A program made the position numbers and the translations under genes. The notes beneath the pieces were generated by a model, which worked only from the letters and a program-made list of their open reading frames with translations, did not search any database and had not been told where the DNA came from. From contig NZ_CP006270.1 in NCBI RefSeq assembly GCF_000737575.1, positions 2,483,163 to 2,547,162 of the forward strand: DNA of 64,000 nucleotides. The letters are read 5' to 3'. Of the stretch, positions 44,605-54,189 are shown piece after piece; positions within the stretch are counted from its first letter, which is position 1; each line of letters begins with the position of its first letter. This stretch comes from Synechococcus sp. KORDI-49 (GTDB taxonomy: Bacteria; Cyanobacteriota; Cyanobacteriia; PCC-6307; Cyanobiaceae).

Positions 44605-45521
44605 GACGAGGCGTACAGCAGGGTCCGGGCGCGATCGGCATCCCGGCCGATCTGGGCACTGAGGGCATCGAGCCCATCGAATTTCACCTGACCCCGCAGC
44701 CGCTCCACGGGCTCCACGAGCAGTTGCCTGCCCTCCAGTTCGATGCTGCGATCGAGCAGATGCACTTCCACCGCTGAGGGTGACGTGGGGTCGACGGTGG
44801 GCTGAGGCCCGAGGTTCATCACAGCGGCCAGCCGCTCCCCCTCGCCGTTCAGCTGGGCCCAGGCTGCGTAGACCCCCAGGGCAGGTAGGAACTTGCGGCC
44901 ATCCACCTGCAGATTGGCGGTGGGCCAGCCCAGCTCACGGCCGAGACCGCGACCCCGCACCACCCGCCCCTGGAAGCGGTAGGGGCGCCCCAGCAGGCCC
45001 CGGGCGCTGTTGAGATCTCCGCTGTCAAGAGCCGCCCGGATTCTGCTGCTGCTCATGCGGCCGTTGCCGTCCTCCACGATCTCCACCACCTGCACGTGCA
45101 CGCCGTGGGCGCCGGCCACCTGCTGCAGCAGCGCGGCATCACCGGCCCGGTTGTGACCGAAGCGGAAATTGGCTCCAACGGCGATCCGTTCGGCCTGCAG
45201 GGTGTCCAGAAGGACAGATTCCACAAAGGCTTCCGGACTGAGGGCTGCCAGCTCCGTCGTGAAGGGCACCAGCACCAGCTGCCGGATACCGAGCGGTTCC
45301 AGCAGGCTGAGTTTTTCGTTGGGCAGATCCAGTCGCAGCCTTGGTTCTCCATAGAGAACCTCGCGTGGGTGCGGCCAGAAGCTCACCACGCTGGGCACCG
45401 CCCGGGTGTCGGCGATGGCCTGACGGATCACCTGGCGATGGCCGACATGAAGGCCGTCGAAGCTGCCCAGTGCCAGGGCGGTTGGCCGTTGTGCCTCCTG
45501 GGGTGAGCAGAGGGGAATCAA
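44586..45521 (-). CDS. ribF: Bifunctional riboflavin kinase / FAD synthetase
   Basis: Makes FMN and then FAD. The 311-residue protein begins with the FAD synthetase (ALALGSFDGLHVGHRQVI, VVSFWPHPREVL, ANFRFGHNRAGD, MSSSRIRAALDSGDL), followed by the kinase domain (GRVVRGRGLGRELGWPTANL, AAVMNLGPQPTV, EVHLLD). Two nucleotide sites are thus complete. Start ATG 45521 leaves a short Pro-rich lead. The gene may supply FAD for the oxidases in this window. The 3' end overlaps the small membrane gene on the other strand. Confidence 0.95.
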   Translation of the reverse strand: MIPLCSPQEAQRPTALALGSFDGLHVGHRQVIRQAIADTRAVPSVVSFWPHPREVLYGEPRLRLDLPNEKLSLLEPLGIRQLVLVPFTTELAALSPEAFVESVLLDTLQAERIAVGANFRFGHNRAGDAALLQQVAGAHGVHVQVVEIVEDGNGRMSSSRIRAALDSGDLNSARGLLGRPYRFQGRVVRGRGLGRELGWPTANLQVDGRKFLPALGVYAAWAQLNGEGERLAAVMNLGPQPTVDPTSPSAVEVHLLDRSIELEGRQLLVEPVERLRGQVKFDGLDALSAQIGRDADRARTLLYASSQATVG

Positions 45522-45577
45522 CGCGGGATGCGGGAGGAAGGCTTTGGTGGCAAGTTTGGACGACTGACGGGCTTGGC

Positions 45578-46138
45578 ATGGCGGATCGCCTCGACTTCCA
45601 GCAGTTGTCCTTCGGACTGCGCCGCATGGGCTGGATCCGGTTCTGGATCCAGACGGTGCTCGGCATTGTGGTGGTCGGGGTGCTGCTGTTCAACAACGTG
45701 GGCAGCAGCCTGGCGCGCAATTCTGAACGTGCTCTCGGGCTCGGGCCTGGTCTTTCGCTCACCAGCCTGGCGTTTCTGGTGCTGTTGTTCAGTCTCTGGC
45801 AGGGCTGGCTGATCGTGCGCACCGGTCGCGCCATCGACAGCGCGGCCCGACCCAGTCGCGGTGAAACGGCTCGACTGCTCAAGCGAGGGCTGCTGGCGGA
45901 CCTGCTCGGTCTCACCTTCGCGGCCATCGGTTATCAGGCTCTGGCCGGAAGTCTGTTCGTGCAGGCCTCGATGCAGACCCCCGGCATCGCCATCGGTGGT
46001 CGGGGGATGTCCGACAACCTGGCGATCACGTCGCTGGAGATGCTTTCCGTGCTCAGCAACACCCAGGTGCTCTTCGCACACCTGATCGGGCTGCTGTTCT
46101 CACTGTGGCTGCTGCAACGGATCTATCGCACCAGCTGA
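45578..46138 (+). CDS. DUF3611 membrane protein
   Basis: A 186-residue protein with four membrane helices. The opening [21 protein letters not shown], then [14 protein letters not shown], and near the end [21 protein letters not shown] match DUF3611, a cyanobacterial and plastid family of unknown function. ATG 45578 is preferred because codons upstream in frame lie opposite ribF. The end overlaps the surE 3' end by 16 bases. Confidence 0.85.
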   Translation: MADRLDFQQLSFGLRRMGWIRFWIQTVLGIVVVGVLLFNNVGSSLARNSERALGLGPGLSLTSLAFLVLLFSLWQGWLIVRTGRAIDSAARPSRGETARLLKRGLLADLLGLTFAAIGYQALAGSLFVQASMQTPGIAIGGRGMSDNLAITSLEMLSVLSNTQVLFAHLIGLLFSLWLLQRIYRTS

Positions 46139-46932
46139 CCGGCCAGACGCAGCTCCGGCAGACCGGACAGAGGACCACGCCAGAACAGATCCGGTTGAAT
46201 CGGGGTGAGTGAGGGACTGTTGGCGTGGATCTGGGCCACATCGCTGGGCCAGTCCCGTGGACCTTCCCCCGCCGATTCGAGATCGTTCACCACCTCTCCG
46301 GCCAGCCAGTAGTAGGCACGGCCGCGGGGGTCGACGCGCGGGCTGAACTGTTCGTCGTAACGGCGGATCGACAGGCGGGTCCAGCGCAGTGGGCCCATGG
46401 CCTCCCGCTCACAGGGCGGAATGTTGAGGTTCAGCAACAGGTTCTCCGGCCACTGGTCCGCCAGGGCGTTTTCGGCCACGTCCACCGCCAGCTCTGCGGC
46501 GGCCTGAAACTGGCGCCACTGGAAGCAGGCGCTGCTGACAGCCAGGGAGGGAATCCCTTCGAGCGTGCCTTCCATGGCCGCGGCGACGGTTCCCGAGCAG
46601 AAGACGTCCGTGCCCAGATTGGGACCATGGTTGATGCCGGACAGCACGAGATCCGGCTTCTCCTTCACCAGCTCGAACAGGGCCAGTTTCATGCAGTCCG
46701 CTGGCGTGCCGCTGCAGGCCCAGGCGGTGACCCCCGGCACGAACAGCTCATCAGCTCGCTCCGCACGGATGGGGGACTGCAGGGTGAGACCGTGACCCGT
46801 GGCTGAGCGTTCCTGGTCAGGGCAGACCACGGTCACCGTGTGGCCGCGGGCCACGGCTGCCGAGGCGAGGGTACGGATGCCGTCTGCGAACACCCCGTCG
46901 TCGTTGCTGATCAGGATCCGCAGCGGGGTCAT
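46123..46932 (-). CDS. surE: 5'/3'-nucleotidase SurE
   Basis: A 269-residue metal-dependent phosphatase of nucleoside monophosphates. [18 protein letters not shown] provides the Asp-Asp pair; [44 protein letters not shown] and NLNIPP complete the fold. It is involved in stress survival in other bacteria. Start ATG 46932 is divergent from pheS with about 70 bases between. Confidence 0.95.
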   Translation of the reverse strand: MTPLRILISNDDGVFADGIRTLASAAVARGHTVTVVCPDQERSATGHGLTLQSPIRAERADELFVPGVTAWACSGTPADCMKLALFELVKEKPDLVLSGINHGPNLGTDVFCSGTVAAAMEGTLEGIPSLAVSSACFQWRQFQAAAELAVDVAENALADQWPENLLLNLNIPPCEREAMGPLRWTRLSIRRYDEQFSPRVDPRGRAYYWLAGEVVNDLESAGEGPRDWPSDVAQIHANSPSLTPIQPDLFWRGPLSGLPELRLAGQLVR

Positions 46933-47004
46933 GGGAGCAGGATTCGGTGGGGGGAACCTAAGCGGCTTGGCTGCTTACAGTCAGCTGCCTTTGAATGCAG
47001 GCCG

Positions 47005-48012
47005 GTGAGTGCCCCCGTCACACTGCAGGACCTCACGGATCAGCTGGACGCTCTGGAGCAGCAGGCGGCCGCTGAGATTGCTGAGGCGCCGGATGCCGCT
47101 GCGCTCGAACAGCTGCGCGTGGGCCTGCTGGGCAAGAAGGGCCGTCTGTCCGGTGTGCTGGGGGCGATGGGCAAGCTTCCCGGCACGGAACGCCCTGTGG
47201 TGGGTCAGCGGGCGAATGTGCTCAAGACTCAGTTGCAGGCACTGCTGAGCGAGCGTCTTCAGGCGGTGAAGCAGGCGGCGATGGCGGAGCGGATCTCCCG
47301 GGAAAGCCTTGATGTCACCGCACCGCCCTCGGGAACGCCGATGGGTCATCGCCATCCCCTGATCAGCACCACCGAGGAGATCGTCGATCTGTTTCTCGGT
47401 CTCGGATACAACGTCACCGAAGGCCCTGAGGTGGAGCAGGACCACTACAACTTCACGGCCCTGAACATCCCCGAGGATCATCCGGCCCGGGACATGCAGG
47501 ACACGTACTACCTGCAGAACGATCTGCTGCTGCGCACCCACACCTCACCGGTTCAGATCCGTTTTCTGGAGCAGACGCCGCCTCCGGTGCGCATCATTGC
47601 TCCGGGGCGTGTCTACCGCCGTGATGCTGCCGATGCCACCCATTCGGCGGTGTTCCATCAGGTGGAGGTGCTGGCCATCGATGAAGGCCTCGATTTCAGT
47701 CACCTGCGTGGCACGGTGATGGCTTTTCTCAAGGCGTTCTTCGGGGATGTTCCGGTGCGCTTCAGAGCCAGCTATTTCCCGTTCACCGAGCCCTCGGCCG
47801 AAGTGGATGTGCAGTGGCGTGGTCGCTGGCTTGAGGTGATGGGCTGCGGGATGGTGGATCCAGCCGTTCTGGAGGGTCTGGGGCTCGACCCGGAACGCTG
47901 GAGTGGCTTTGCGGCCGGTTTGGGAGTGGAGCGGTTCTGCATGGTGCGGCACGGCATCGATGACATTCGCCGCCTATACACCAGTGACCTTCGTTTTTTG
48001 GAACAGTTCTGA
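47005..48012 (+). CDS. pheS: Phenylalanyl-tRNA synthetase, alpha subunit
   Basis: A 335-residue class II synthetase subunit from GTG 47005. The coiled-coil N-terminus is followed by motif 1 [20 protein letters not shown], then motif 2 around [11 protein letters not shown] and [34 protein letters not shown], and motif 3 [20 protein letters not shown]. Normal length. It is the last of the GC-rich core genes before the low-GC block; the gap 48013-48129 is AT-rich, holds no gene and probably contains the sulfatase promoter. Confidence 0.96.
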   Translation: MSAPVTLQDLTDQLDALEQQAAAEIAEAPDAAALEQLRVGLLGKKGRLSGVLGAMGKLPGTERPVVGQRANVLKTQLQALLSERLQAVKQAAMAERISRESLDVTAPPSGTPMGHRHPLISTTEEIVDLFLGLGYNVTEGPEVEQDHYNFTALNIPEDHPARDMQDTYYLQNDLLLRTHTSPVQIRFLEQTPPPVRIIAPGRVYRRDAADATHSAVFHQVEVLAIDEGLDFSHLRGTVMAFLKAFFGDVPVRFRASYFPFTEPSAEVDVQWRGRWLEVMGCGMVDPAVLEGLGLDPERWSGFAAGLGVERFCMVRHGIDDIRRLYTSDLRFLEQF

Positions 48013-48129
48013 CGCCAATCAGCTCGTCAAGCTTGCGTGTTGTTTCTTAATCTTGCGAACTGTTGTAACTGAGCTTTTCGAAGTTTGACTCGCTAAATCA
48101 GGGGGCGAGCAGGTCTCTCTCCGTTTTTC

Positions 48130-50532
48130 ATGAAGCTGCGTCAAATCGCAATCAGCAGTGGTGTCGTCATCCTTGCTGCGATGACCACGTCGTGTTCGAG
48201 TTCGCTTAAGAGCCAGTCGTCGAAGGCTGAATTCGATCGGACGGCACTCCCGATCGCGGAGCCGAAGCCTGAAAAGGTCACCAAGCTGCTGCCTTCGGAG
48301 GTGCCGCTGCCACCCCAGTGGGAAGTGAAAGCACCCGCTGATGCACCCAATGTGGTGATCATCCTGCTGGACGACGTGGGCTATGCAGCACCGTCCGCAT
48401 TCGGTGGCGTTGTGAACATGCCGACGGCTGAGAAGCTCGCCAAAAACGGACTGCGTTACAACAAGTTCCACACCACAGCGCTCTGTGCGCCGACGCGCGC
48501 GGCGCTGAAATCCGGCCGCAATCACCACAAGGTGAACACGGGTTCGATTCCGGAGATCGCCACGGGCTATGCGGGCAACTCGACGGTCGTCCCGGATTAC
48601 GCCGTTCCGGTGGCAGAGATCCTGCGCCTCAATGGCTACAACACGGCCGCCTTCGGCAAATGGCATGAAACACCAGGTCGTGAGACCACGGCAGCCGGCC
48701 CTCAGACCCGTTGGCCAACGCGTCAGGGCTTTGAGAAGTTCTACGGCTTCGTCGGCGCCGAAGACAACATGTGGGAACCCACCATTCACGATGGTGTGAC
48801 CGTTGTGGATGCTCCGAAGAAGGATCGCTATCACTTCACCGAAGACATGACCGATCAGGCGATCGGTTGGATGCGGCAGCAAAAAGCGATCAAGCCAGAT
48901 AAGCCATTTTTCATCTATTACTCCTCAGCCGGTGCCCACTCTCCGCATCATGTGGGCAAGGAATGGATTGACAAATACAAAGGAAAGTTTGATGAGGGCT
49001 GGGATGTTCTCAGGGAGCGCAATCTTCAGAACCAGATCAAGGCAGGGATTGTTCCTGAAGGCACGAAGATGGCCCAGGCACCGGACAGTATCCCCAAATG
49101 GGATAGCCTCACGCCACAGCAGCAGAAAATCTATGCGCGCCAGGCCGAGGTTTTTGCTGCCTTCACGGAGCATTCTGATTACGAAGCTGGACGTTTGATC
49201 CAGGCGATTGAAGATCTCGGCGAGCTTGATAACACCTTGGTGATCTACATCACTGGTGACAATGGCGCCAGTGTTGAGGGGGATAGGACCGGTCAGTGGA
49301 ATTGGAACCACTATCTCAATGGCATTGAAGAGACGCCTGACGAACAGGAGGCCAAGCTTGATGAGTGGGGCGGACCGACGACTTATCCCATGTATCACAT
49401 GGGTTGGGCGATCGCCTTCAACTCACCCTTTGCGCTCTCCAAGCAGGTGGCTGGTGATTTCGGTGGAACACGCAATGGCACGGTGATTCATTGGCCGAAA
49501 CGCATCAAAAAAGGTGGTGGTATTCGGACTCAGTTCTCGCACGTGAATGATGTGGCCCCCACGATCCTTGAGGCGTCTAATCTGCCGATGCCCAAAACAA
49601 TCAACGGCATCCCGCAGATCCCTATGCAGGGAACCAGCCTGATGTATACCTTTGACAATCCGGATGCCAAGGAAAAGCACAACACGCAGTACTTCGAAAT
49701 CATTGGCAACCGGGGCATCTATCACAACGGCTGGATGGCGCGGACCACAGTGATGTATCCCTGGATGGCGCCGGAACGAATGAATCCGGTTGCGGACGAT
49801 TCTGGTTGGGAGCTGTACGACACCACTAAGGATTTCAGTCTCTCGACAGATCTTGCCGAGCAGGAGCCGGAACGCCTGAAGAAGATGAAGGAGAAGTTCC
49901 TGGAACAGGCGATTGAAAATCAGGTGTTGCCACTGGATGATCGACTTCTCGAGCGTCTGGTGCCGTCCGTTGCCGGACGGCCGACCCTGTTGGGTGATCG
50001 CACGTCCATGGATCTCTATCCCTATGCCTGGAACCTGGTCGAAGACTCGATCCTCAATGTGAAAAACGTGTCGAACAGTGTGACCGCTTTTGTTGATAAG
50101 AAAGGCGACGATGAGGACGGCGTGATCTTCTCCCAGGGTGGTCGCTTTGGTGGTTGGTCGCTTTACGTTGAAAACAACAAGCCCTCCTACACCTACAACT
50201 ACTTAGGACAGCTGTTCACGTTCACGAGCGACAAGCCATTACCGACTGGTAAGTCCGAGATTCGTTTCGAGCTCGACTACGACGGCGGTGGTACTGGTAA
50301 GGGTGCTGATGTTCGGATGAAACTCAACGGCGATGTGGTCGCTGAGGGTCGCCTGGAGAAGACGATTGCATCGCGTTTCTCCATTGATGAGGGTGCTGAT
50401 GTTGGACTTGACCGTGGCTCTGCGGTCACCGTCAAGACCATTGGTCCCCGGCGTTACAGCGCCTATGGCGGCCAGATTGACAAGGTGACGATTCAGATCT
50501 ATCCCAAGGACACAGATCAGAAGAAAGGTTGA
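48130..50532 (+). CDS. Lipoprotein sulfatase (arylsulfatase family)
   Basis: An 800-residue sulfatase. A signal peptide with lipobox ends in TTSC (Cys22). The catalytic domain has the Asp pair 81-82 (IILLDDVGYAAP), the C-x-P-x-R motif CAPTR at 119-123 whose cysteine becomes formylglycine, Lys177/His179 (FGKWHE), His270 (AGAHSPHH) and Asp377-Asn378 (ITGDNGAS). The last 170 residues form a beta-rich domain (DGVIFSQGGRFGGWSLYV, then GKSEIRFELDYDGGG). The length resembles large AtsD-type enzymes. Its substrate is unknown. The gene is followed at once by a formylglycine-generating enzyme, its activator. Low GC in parts compared with neighbours on the left. Confidence 0.92.
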   Translation: MKLRQIAISSGVVILAAMTTSCSSSLKSQSSKAEFDRTALPIAEPKPEKVTKLLPSEVPLPPQWEVKAPADAPNVVIILLDDVGYAAPSAFGGVVNMPTAEKLAKNGLRYNKFHTTALCAPTRAALKSGRNHHKVNTGSIPEIATGYAGNSTVVPDYAVPVAEILRLNGYNTAAFGKWHETPGRETTAAGPQTRWPTRQGFEKFYGFVGAEDNMWEPTIHDGVTVVDAPKKDRYHFTEDMTDQAIGWMRQQKAIKPDKPFFIYYSSAGAHSPHHVGKEWIDKYKGKFDEGWDVLRERNLQNQIKAGIVPEGTKMAQAPDSIPKWDSLTPQQQKIYARQAEVFAAFTEHSDYEAGRLIQAIEDLGELDNTLVIYITGDNGASVEGDRTGQWNWNHYLNGIEETPDEQEAKLDEWGGPTTYPMYHMGWAIAFNSPFALSKQVAGDFGGTRNGTVIHWPKRIKKGGGIRTQFSHVNDVAPTILEASNLPMPKTINGIPQIPMQGTSLMYTFDNPDAKEKHNTQYFEIIGNRGIYHNGWMARTTVMYPWMAPERMNPVADDSGWELYDTTKDFSLSTDLAEQEPERLKKMKEKFLEQAIENQVLPLDDRLLERLVPSVAGRPTLLGDRTSMDLYPYAWNLVEDSILNVKNVSNSVTAFVDKKGDDEDGVIFSQGGRFGGWSLYVENNKPSYTYNYLGQLFTFTSDKPLPTGKSEIRFELDYDGGGTGKGADVRMKLNGDVVAEGRLEKTIASRFSIDEGADVGLDRGSAVTVKTIGPRRYSAYGGQIDKVTIQIYPKDTDQKKG

Positions 50533-50534
50533 GC

Positions 50535-51389
50535 GTGTCGCCATCGATCAGCCGGGATGACATGGCCGTCATCCCGGCCGGCCAATATCAACTTGGTTCC
50601 ACCGATTTCTATCCGGAGGAATCTCCGATCCGAAGGGTTACGTTGCCGTCCTTCCGGATCGACGTTGCTCCTGTGACCAACGCTCAATTTGAGCGTTTCG
50701 TTCATGCCACGGGATACGTCACGGTGTCGGAGCAACCCCCCGACCCCGTGCTGTATCCGAATCTGGCTCCGGAAGAGCAGATTCCCGAGTCAGCTGTGTT
50801 TCTTCCGCCTCCGGCCAGTGTGGATCGCAGCCAGCCTCTGGCTTGGTGGGCGTTGATCGCTGGTGCTGACTGGAGGCATCCCCGAGGTCCTGAGACGAAC
50901 CTCGATGGATTGATGGAGCATCCGGTCGTTCACGTCGCTTATGACGATGCGATCGCCTACGCCCAATGGGCTGGTAAGCGGCTTCCGACCGCAGACGAAT
51001 GGGAGGTGGCGGCGCGAGGTGGACTGGTGGCTCAGGATTATGCCTGGGGTGCTGAGATGACACCGGAGGGCCGCTGGCTGGCGAACGTCTGGCAGGGGCC
51101 GTTCCCCTGGGTCAACGAGCAGACGGATGGATGGTTCTGGACATCCCCGGTGGGTCATTTTCCAGCCAACGGCTATGGGCTGGTCGACGTCTGCGGCAAT
51201 GTCTGGGAGTGGACGTCAACGGTGTACCCCGTTCCGGAGGAAGAGCAGAAACGGCGCGTGATCAAAGGAGGGTCCTTCCTCTGCGCTGAGAACTACTGCC
51301 ATCGCTTCCGGCCTGCGGCCCTGATGGGCCAGACCCTCGACACGGCAACCTGTCACATGGGTTTCCGCTGTGCCGCTGACCTGGATTGA
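50535..51389 (+). CDS. Formylglycine-generating enzyme (sulfatase activator)
   Basis: A 284-residue FGE-sulfatase domain protein. Conserved segments are MAVIPAGQYQLGSTDFYPEE, RIDVAPVTNAQFERFV, EHPVVHVAYDDAIAYAQWAG, KRLPTADEWEVAARGG and GNVWEWTSTVY. The ending RVIKGGSFLCAENYCHRFRP carries both active cysteines (Cys250 and Cys255), the copper site of true FGE. It should convert Cys119 of the sulfatase two bases upstream to formylglycine. GTG 50535 has an AGAAAGG seven bases before it and is preferred over the TTG at 50529. No signal peptide, so it acts in the cytosol on the unfolded sulfatase. Confidence 0.93.
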   Translation: MSPSISRDDMAVIPAGQYQLGSTDFYPEESPIRRVTLPSFRIDVAPVTNAQFERFVHATGYVTVSEQPPDPVLYPNLAPEEQIPESAVFLPPPASVDRSQPLAWWALIAGADWRHPRGPETNLDGLMEHPVVHVAYDDAIAYAQWAGKRLPTADEWEVAARGGLVAQDYAWGAEMTPEGRWLANVWQGPFPWVNEQTDGWFWTSPVGHFPANGYGLVDVCGNVWEWTSTVYPVPEEEQKRRVIKGGSFLCAENYCHRFRPAALMGQTLDTATCHMGFRCAADLD

Positions 51390-51748
51390 TCCAGCAGCAT
51401 CAACAGCCCCAGCACGAGATGCAGCAAGCCAGCGGGGCCAACCATGGGGCCCTGCGCTGCGCCGGTGAAGGCAAAGCCGATCAGAAACAGGGCGGCTGCG
51501 AGGTTGTAAAGCATCAACCCAAGCCTGGCTGTGGATGGTTTGGCTTCTGGGTCGCCAGCAGACCAGCAGGAGATGCCCAGGCTGATCAGCGCCGCGCCGA
51601 ACAGCTGGGCCAGCTGATCACCACCATCAGCTAGCGGTGATCCGAACAGAAGAGCCATCACGACGCTTGGAACCAGCACCAGGGGGACACCGGTGCTGAG
51701 TTCCACCAGGCAGGAGATCCGGGTGGCATGGCGAGTGAGTTTCACCAT
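51353..51748 (-). CDS. Four-helix membrane protein of unknown function
   Basis: A 131-residue protein, from ATG 51748. Four hydrophobic segments are clear: PLVLVPSVVMALLFGS, LAQLFGAALISLGISC, LMLYNLAAALFLIGFAF and LLHLVLGLLMLLD. Family not recognised. The 3' end overlaps the end of the FGE gene by 37 bases in a convergent fashion, and its start is next to the stop of the outer-membrane gene on the same strand. Either a real gene or an accidental open frame; the clean four-helix pattern favours a gene. Confidence 0.6.
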   Translation of the reverse strand: MVKLTRHATRISCLVELSTGVPLVLVPSVVMALLFGSPLADGGDQLAQLFGAALISLGISCWSAGDPEAKPSTARLGLMLYNLAAALFLIGFAFTGAAQGPMVGPAGLLHLVLGLLMLLDQSRSAAQRKPM

Positions 51749-51756
51749 GTTTTGAA

Positions 51757-52782
51757 TCAATCGAAGAACAGTCTCAGACCCAGGTTTACACCGTGCTGAG
51801 TCACGTCGTAGTGGTCATCGGATCCGTGACCGGCGAAATCAAGTCCCCAATATTTGTATCCAAGTGACAACTGGGTTGAATTACCGAGCGTGTAGGCGAT
51901 TCCTGCCTGTGCCGTCCCGGAGAGATCACGACGGCCGCTGACTCCGAAACCAGCAGCATCGAGGTACAGGAATGCCTGCCACTGATCACTGAAGGCATAG
52001 GTGGTCTGCATCCCGATCAGCGGACTCACCCAGGTGTTGGACCATGACTCATCCCAGTCCCTCTCAAACTTTGCCTTGGCCTCTTTGGGAATCAGCACGC
52101 CAGGGCGGTTGCTGGTGGATTTGTACTCGACGTCGTTCTCAAACTCCACATCAACATCCATGGTGGCGTCCACGATGCGGGCCCCGATCAGTCCGACGAA
52201 TGAGACGTCGCCGGCTTCCATCCGAGGTTTGGCGATGGCGCCAGCGCGGAAACGCGCCGCCAGATCGACGACCGTCTGATTGAAGGTGGTATCGAGATCA
52301 ATTTTTCCTTTGGCGGTGACCCGTCGGTCCTTCACGATTCCGGGAAGGTCATTGTCGACCTGATCACGCAAAGCGTTATCCCCGCTCCAGCTGCCGACCG
52401 TCTCGGAGATCCAGGAGGAACCATGATTCACATGAGCCTGGAATCCGTAGCGCCCGTACTCCACCCCAACACGCCCGGTGAAAGCACCTGTGATCGGGGT
52501 GAGAACATCTTCCAGGTTCTGGGTCTGGCTGTTGGTATTACCCATCACCCTGATTTCGGTTGTCGTCTCCAGGGGAAGAAAACCGTAAAGATCGATGTAC
52601 GTCCGCCAGTTCTTTTCGTCGTCTTCAGTCTTTTCCGTGGGTTCATCCTCCGCTGCCTGCGTGATCAGCACCGTCTGGCTTTGCTCAGCCACAGATTCGC
52701 TCTGCTCTGCCAAAGCTGCTGATGAAAGCCCGAAGGATGCAAGCATCGAAATCGGAATGATCAGGGATCGGAACATCCGCAT
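51757..52782 (-). CDS. Outer-membrane beta-barrel protein, copy 1
   Basis: A 341-residue exported protein with a signal peptide (MRMFRSLIIPISMLASFGLS, then SAALA). The mature part begins with an acidic stretch. The barrel signature is WRTYIDLYGFLPLETTT, later FRAGAIAKPRMEAGDVSFVG, and DQWQAFLYLDAAGFGVSG, then GNSTQLSLGYKYWGLDF and the ending LGLRLFFD. Alternating strands and the aromatic end fit an outer-membrane porin. A paralogue with the same segments lies at 61315-62283. Function, porin or receptor, is not known; it is divergent from the next barrel gene with a 197-base gap. Confidence 0.8.
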   Translation of the reverse strand: MRMFRSLIIPISMLASFGLSSAALAEQSESVAEQSQTVLITQAAEDEPTEKTEDDEKNWRTYIDLYGFLPLETTTEIRVMGNTNSQTQNLEDVLTPITGAFTGRVGVEYGRYGFQAHVNHGSSWISETVGSWSGDNALRDQVDNDLPGIVKDRRVTAKGKIDLDTTFNQTVVDLAARFRAGAIAKPRMEAGDVSFVGLIGARIVDATMDVDVEFENDVEYKSTSNRPGVLIPKEAKAKFERDWDESWSNTWVSPLIGMQTTYAFSDQWQAFLYLDAAGFGVSGRRDLSGTAQAGIAYTLGNSTQLSLGYKYWGLDFAGHGSDDHYDVTQHGVNLGLRLFFD

Positions 52783-52979
52783 GAGACTCAGCGAGTTTGT
52801 AAAGCAATCGCCCTGACCATACGGGGTTTTCCGATTGCGGCACAGGTCAGAGGTCAATTGCTTGAAGCTGGCCAAGCGCCCTGAAGGCATTGTCAATGCT
52901 GGTCCAATAAGACACGCGCAATTCGTACCTTTTGCACACGGTTTTTCGGCATGCTGGGCACAACAAAAGTCCTTTCCTT

Positions 52980-54029
52980 GTGAAGCTTTCTACAGCTGCC
53001 GCTCTCCTGGCGCTTACCCTGGCTCCCTTCACTTCCGGACAGGCATCGGCAGAGAATGTTGATCGTTCGGCAGGATCGGACTTCGATCACACGCCTCTGA
53101 CCTTTGATCAGGATCTGGCGCAGGCTGTGGATGCTTCGTCGGAGTCGACCATTGCCCAGGCTTCGGGGAGCTCGAAGACGTCCGGGGCTGCCGCTGCTGA
53201 GGCATCAGGCCCGAGCCAGGAAGCTCTGGCCAAAGCCGCCCAGAACCCGATCGCCAGCATGATCAGCATTCCGATCCAGTGGAATGCGACTCCGAATACC
53301 CAATGGGCTCCCAATGCCATTGATCCCGACGCCGATCACGACAAGGTTCTGAACGTTGTCAATGTCCAGCCGGTCTTCCCCTTCAAGCTGAGCGATGACT
53401 GGACGGTCGTCACCCGCACCATCGTTCCATTTCTGGGTGTTCCCTGGGCTGATCCGAAAATTGGTGTGACGGAGGCTGGTGATCCTTATCTCAAGCGCTG
53501 GGATCAGGAGCAGCGTGTTGGCATCGGTGATATCAACCCATCGGCCTTCTTTGTGCCGACCATGGAAGGTGATTTCACCTTCGGTTTCGGTCCCACCGTC
53601 GGGATCCCTGTTTCGGATGGTCCTCTCGGGTCGGGCAAGTGGACAGCCGGTCCTGCCGTTGTCGGTGTATACACCAAGGGGCCTTGGGTTGTCGGTGGAT
53701 TGGTGAACAACATGTGGTCGTTCGCCGGTGATGAAGATCGGGCTGATGTGAACAAGATGCTGTTTCAGCCTTTCATCAACTACAACCTGCCGAAGGGCTG
53801 GTATTTCTCCTTTTCACCAATCATCACGGCTGACTGGGAAAACGAAGACAATGGCTGGACGGTGCCTGTCGGCGCCGGTGTGGGCCGCGTGTTCAAGGTT
53901 GGGAAGCAACCGATCAACATGTCACTCCATGGTTATTACAACGTCGTCAAGCCTGAGATTGGCGGCGAAGAACTTCTTGGCGATTGGACCATCCGAACCC
54001 AGATTCAGTTCCTGATTCCGGCTGGCTGA
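52980..54029 (+). CDS. Outer-membrane beta-barrel protein, transporter-like (neuromedin-U/MetA-type)
   Basis: A 349-residue protein from GTG 52980. It has a signal peptide (KLSTAAALLALTLAPFTSGQ, then ASA) and an Ala/Ser-rich linker (GSSKTSGAAAAEASGPSQE). The barrel includes NPIASMISIPIQWNATPN, FPFKLSDDWTVVTRTIVPFLG, FTFGFGPTVGIPVSD and a final LGDWTIRTQIQFLIPAG. Such barrels are often labelled neuromedin U or phenol-pathway MetA-like by databases. It is not homologous by eye to the other two barrels. Upstream starts at 52932 exist but add residues before the signal peptide. No gene lies in 52783-52979. Confidence 0.75.
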   Translation: MKLSTAAALLALTLAPFTSGQASAENVDRSAGSDFDHTPLTFDQDLAQAVDASSESTIAQASGSSKTSGAAAAEASGPSQEALAKAAQNPIASMISIPIQWNATPNTQWAPNAIDPDADHDKVLNVVNVQPVFPFKLSDDWTVVTRTIVPFLGVPWADPKIGVTEAGDPYLKRWDQEQRVGIGDINPSAFFVPTMEGDFTFGFGPTVGIPVSDGPLGSGKWTAGPAVVGVYTKGPWVVGGLVNNMWSFAGDEDRADVNKMLFQPFINYNLPKGWYFSFSPIITADWENEDNGWTVPVGAGVGRVFKVGKQPINMSLHGYYNVVKPEIGGEELLGDWTIRTQIQFLIPAG

Positions 54030-54045
54030 TCGATCTCTGTTTGTT

Positions 54046-54085
54046 TCTGAGGGATCTTTGGTTGGCCATGATTCAGTCCCTCAGA
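54046..54085. terminator. Perfect 9-bp hairpin after the barrel gene
   Basis: TCTGAGGGA, 22 bases, TCCCTCAGA. It lies 17 bases after the stop. There is no long T run, so a terminator is only probable; it could also stabilise the mRNA end. Confidence 0.45.
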
Positions 54086-54189
54086 GATGGCTTCGTGTTT
54101 CAAATTTGACTTGAAGCTGTACTGACCATTCTTTGTGTTTGTACAAATCGAGCATTCATTTCGGTCAAGGTCTCAATCGTGGCATTCAT

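Noticed and set aside
48013-48129. AT-rich gap before the sulfatase as a possible mobile-element end
   Set aside because: No inverted or direct repeat, tRNA end or integrase fragment was seen there, so an element end is not supported.
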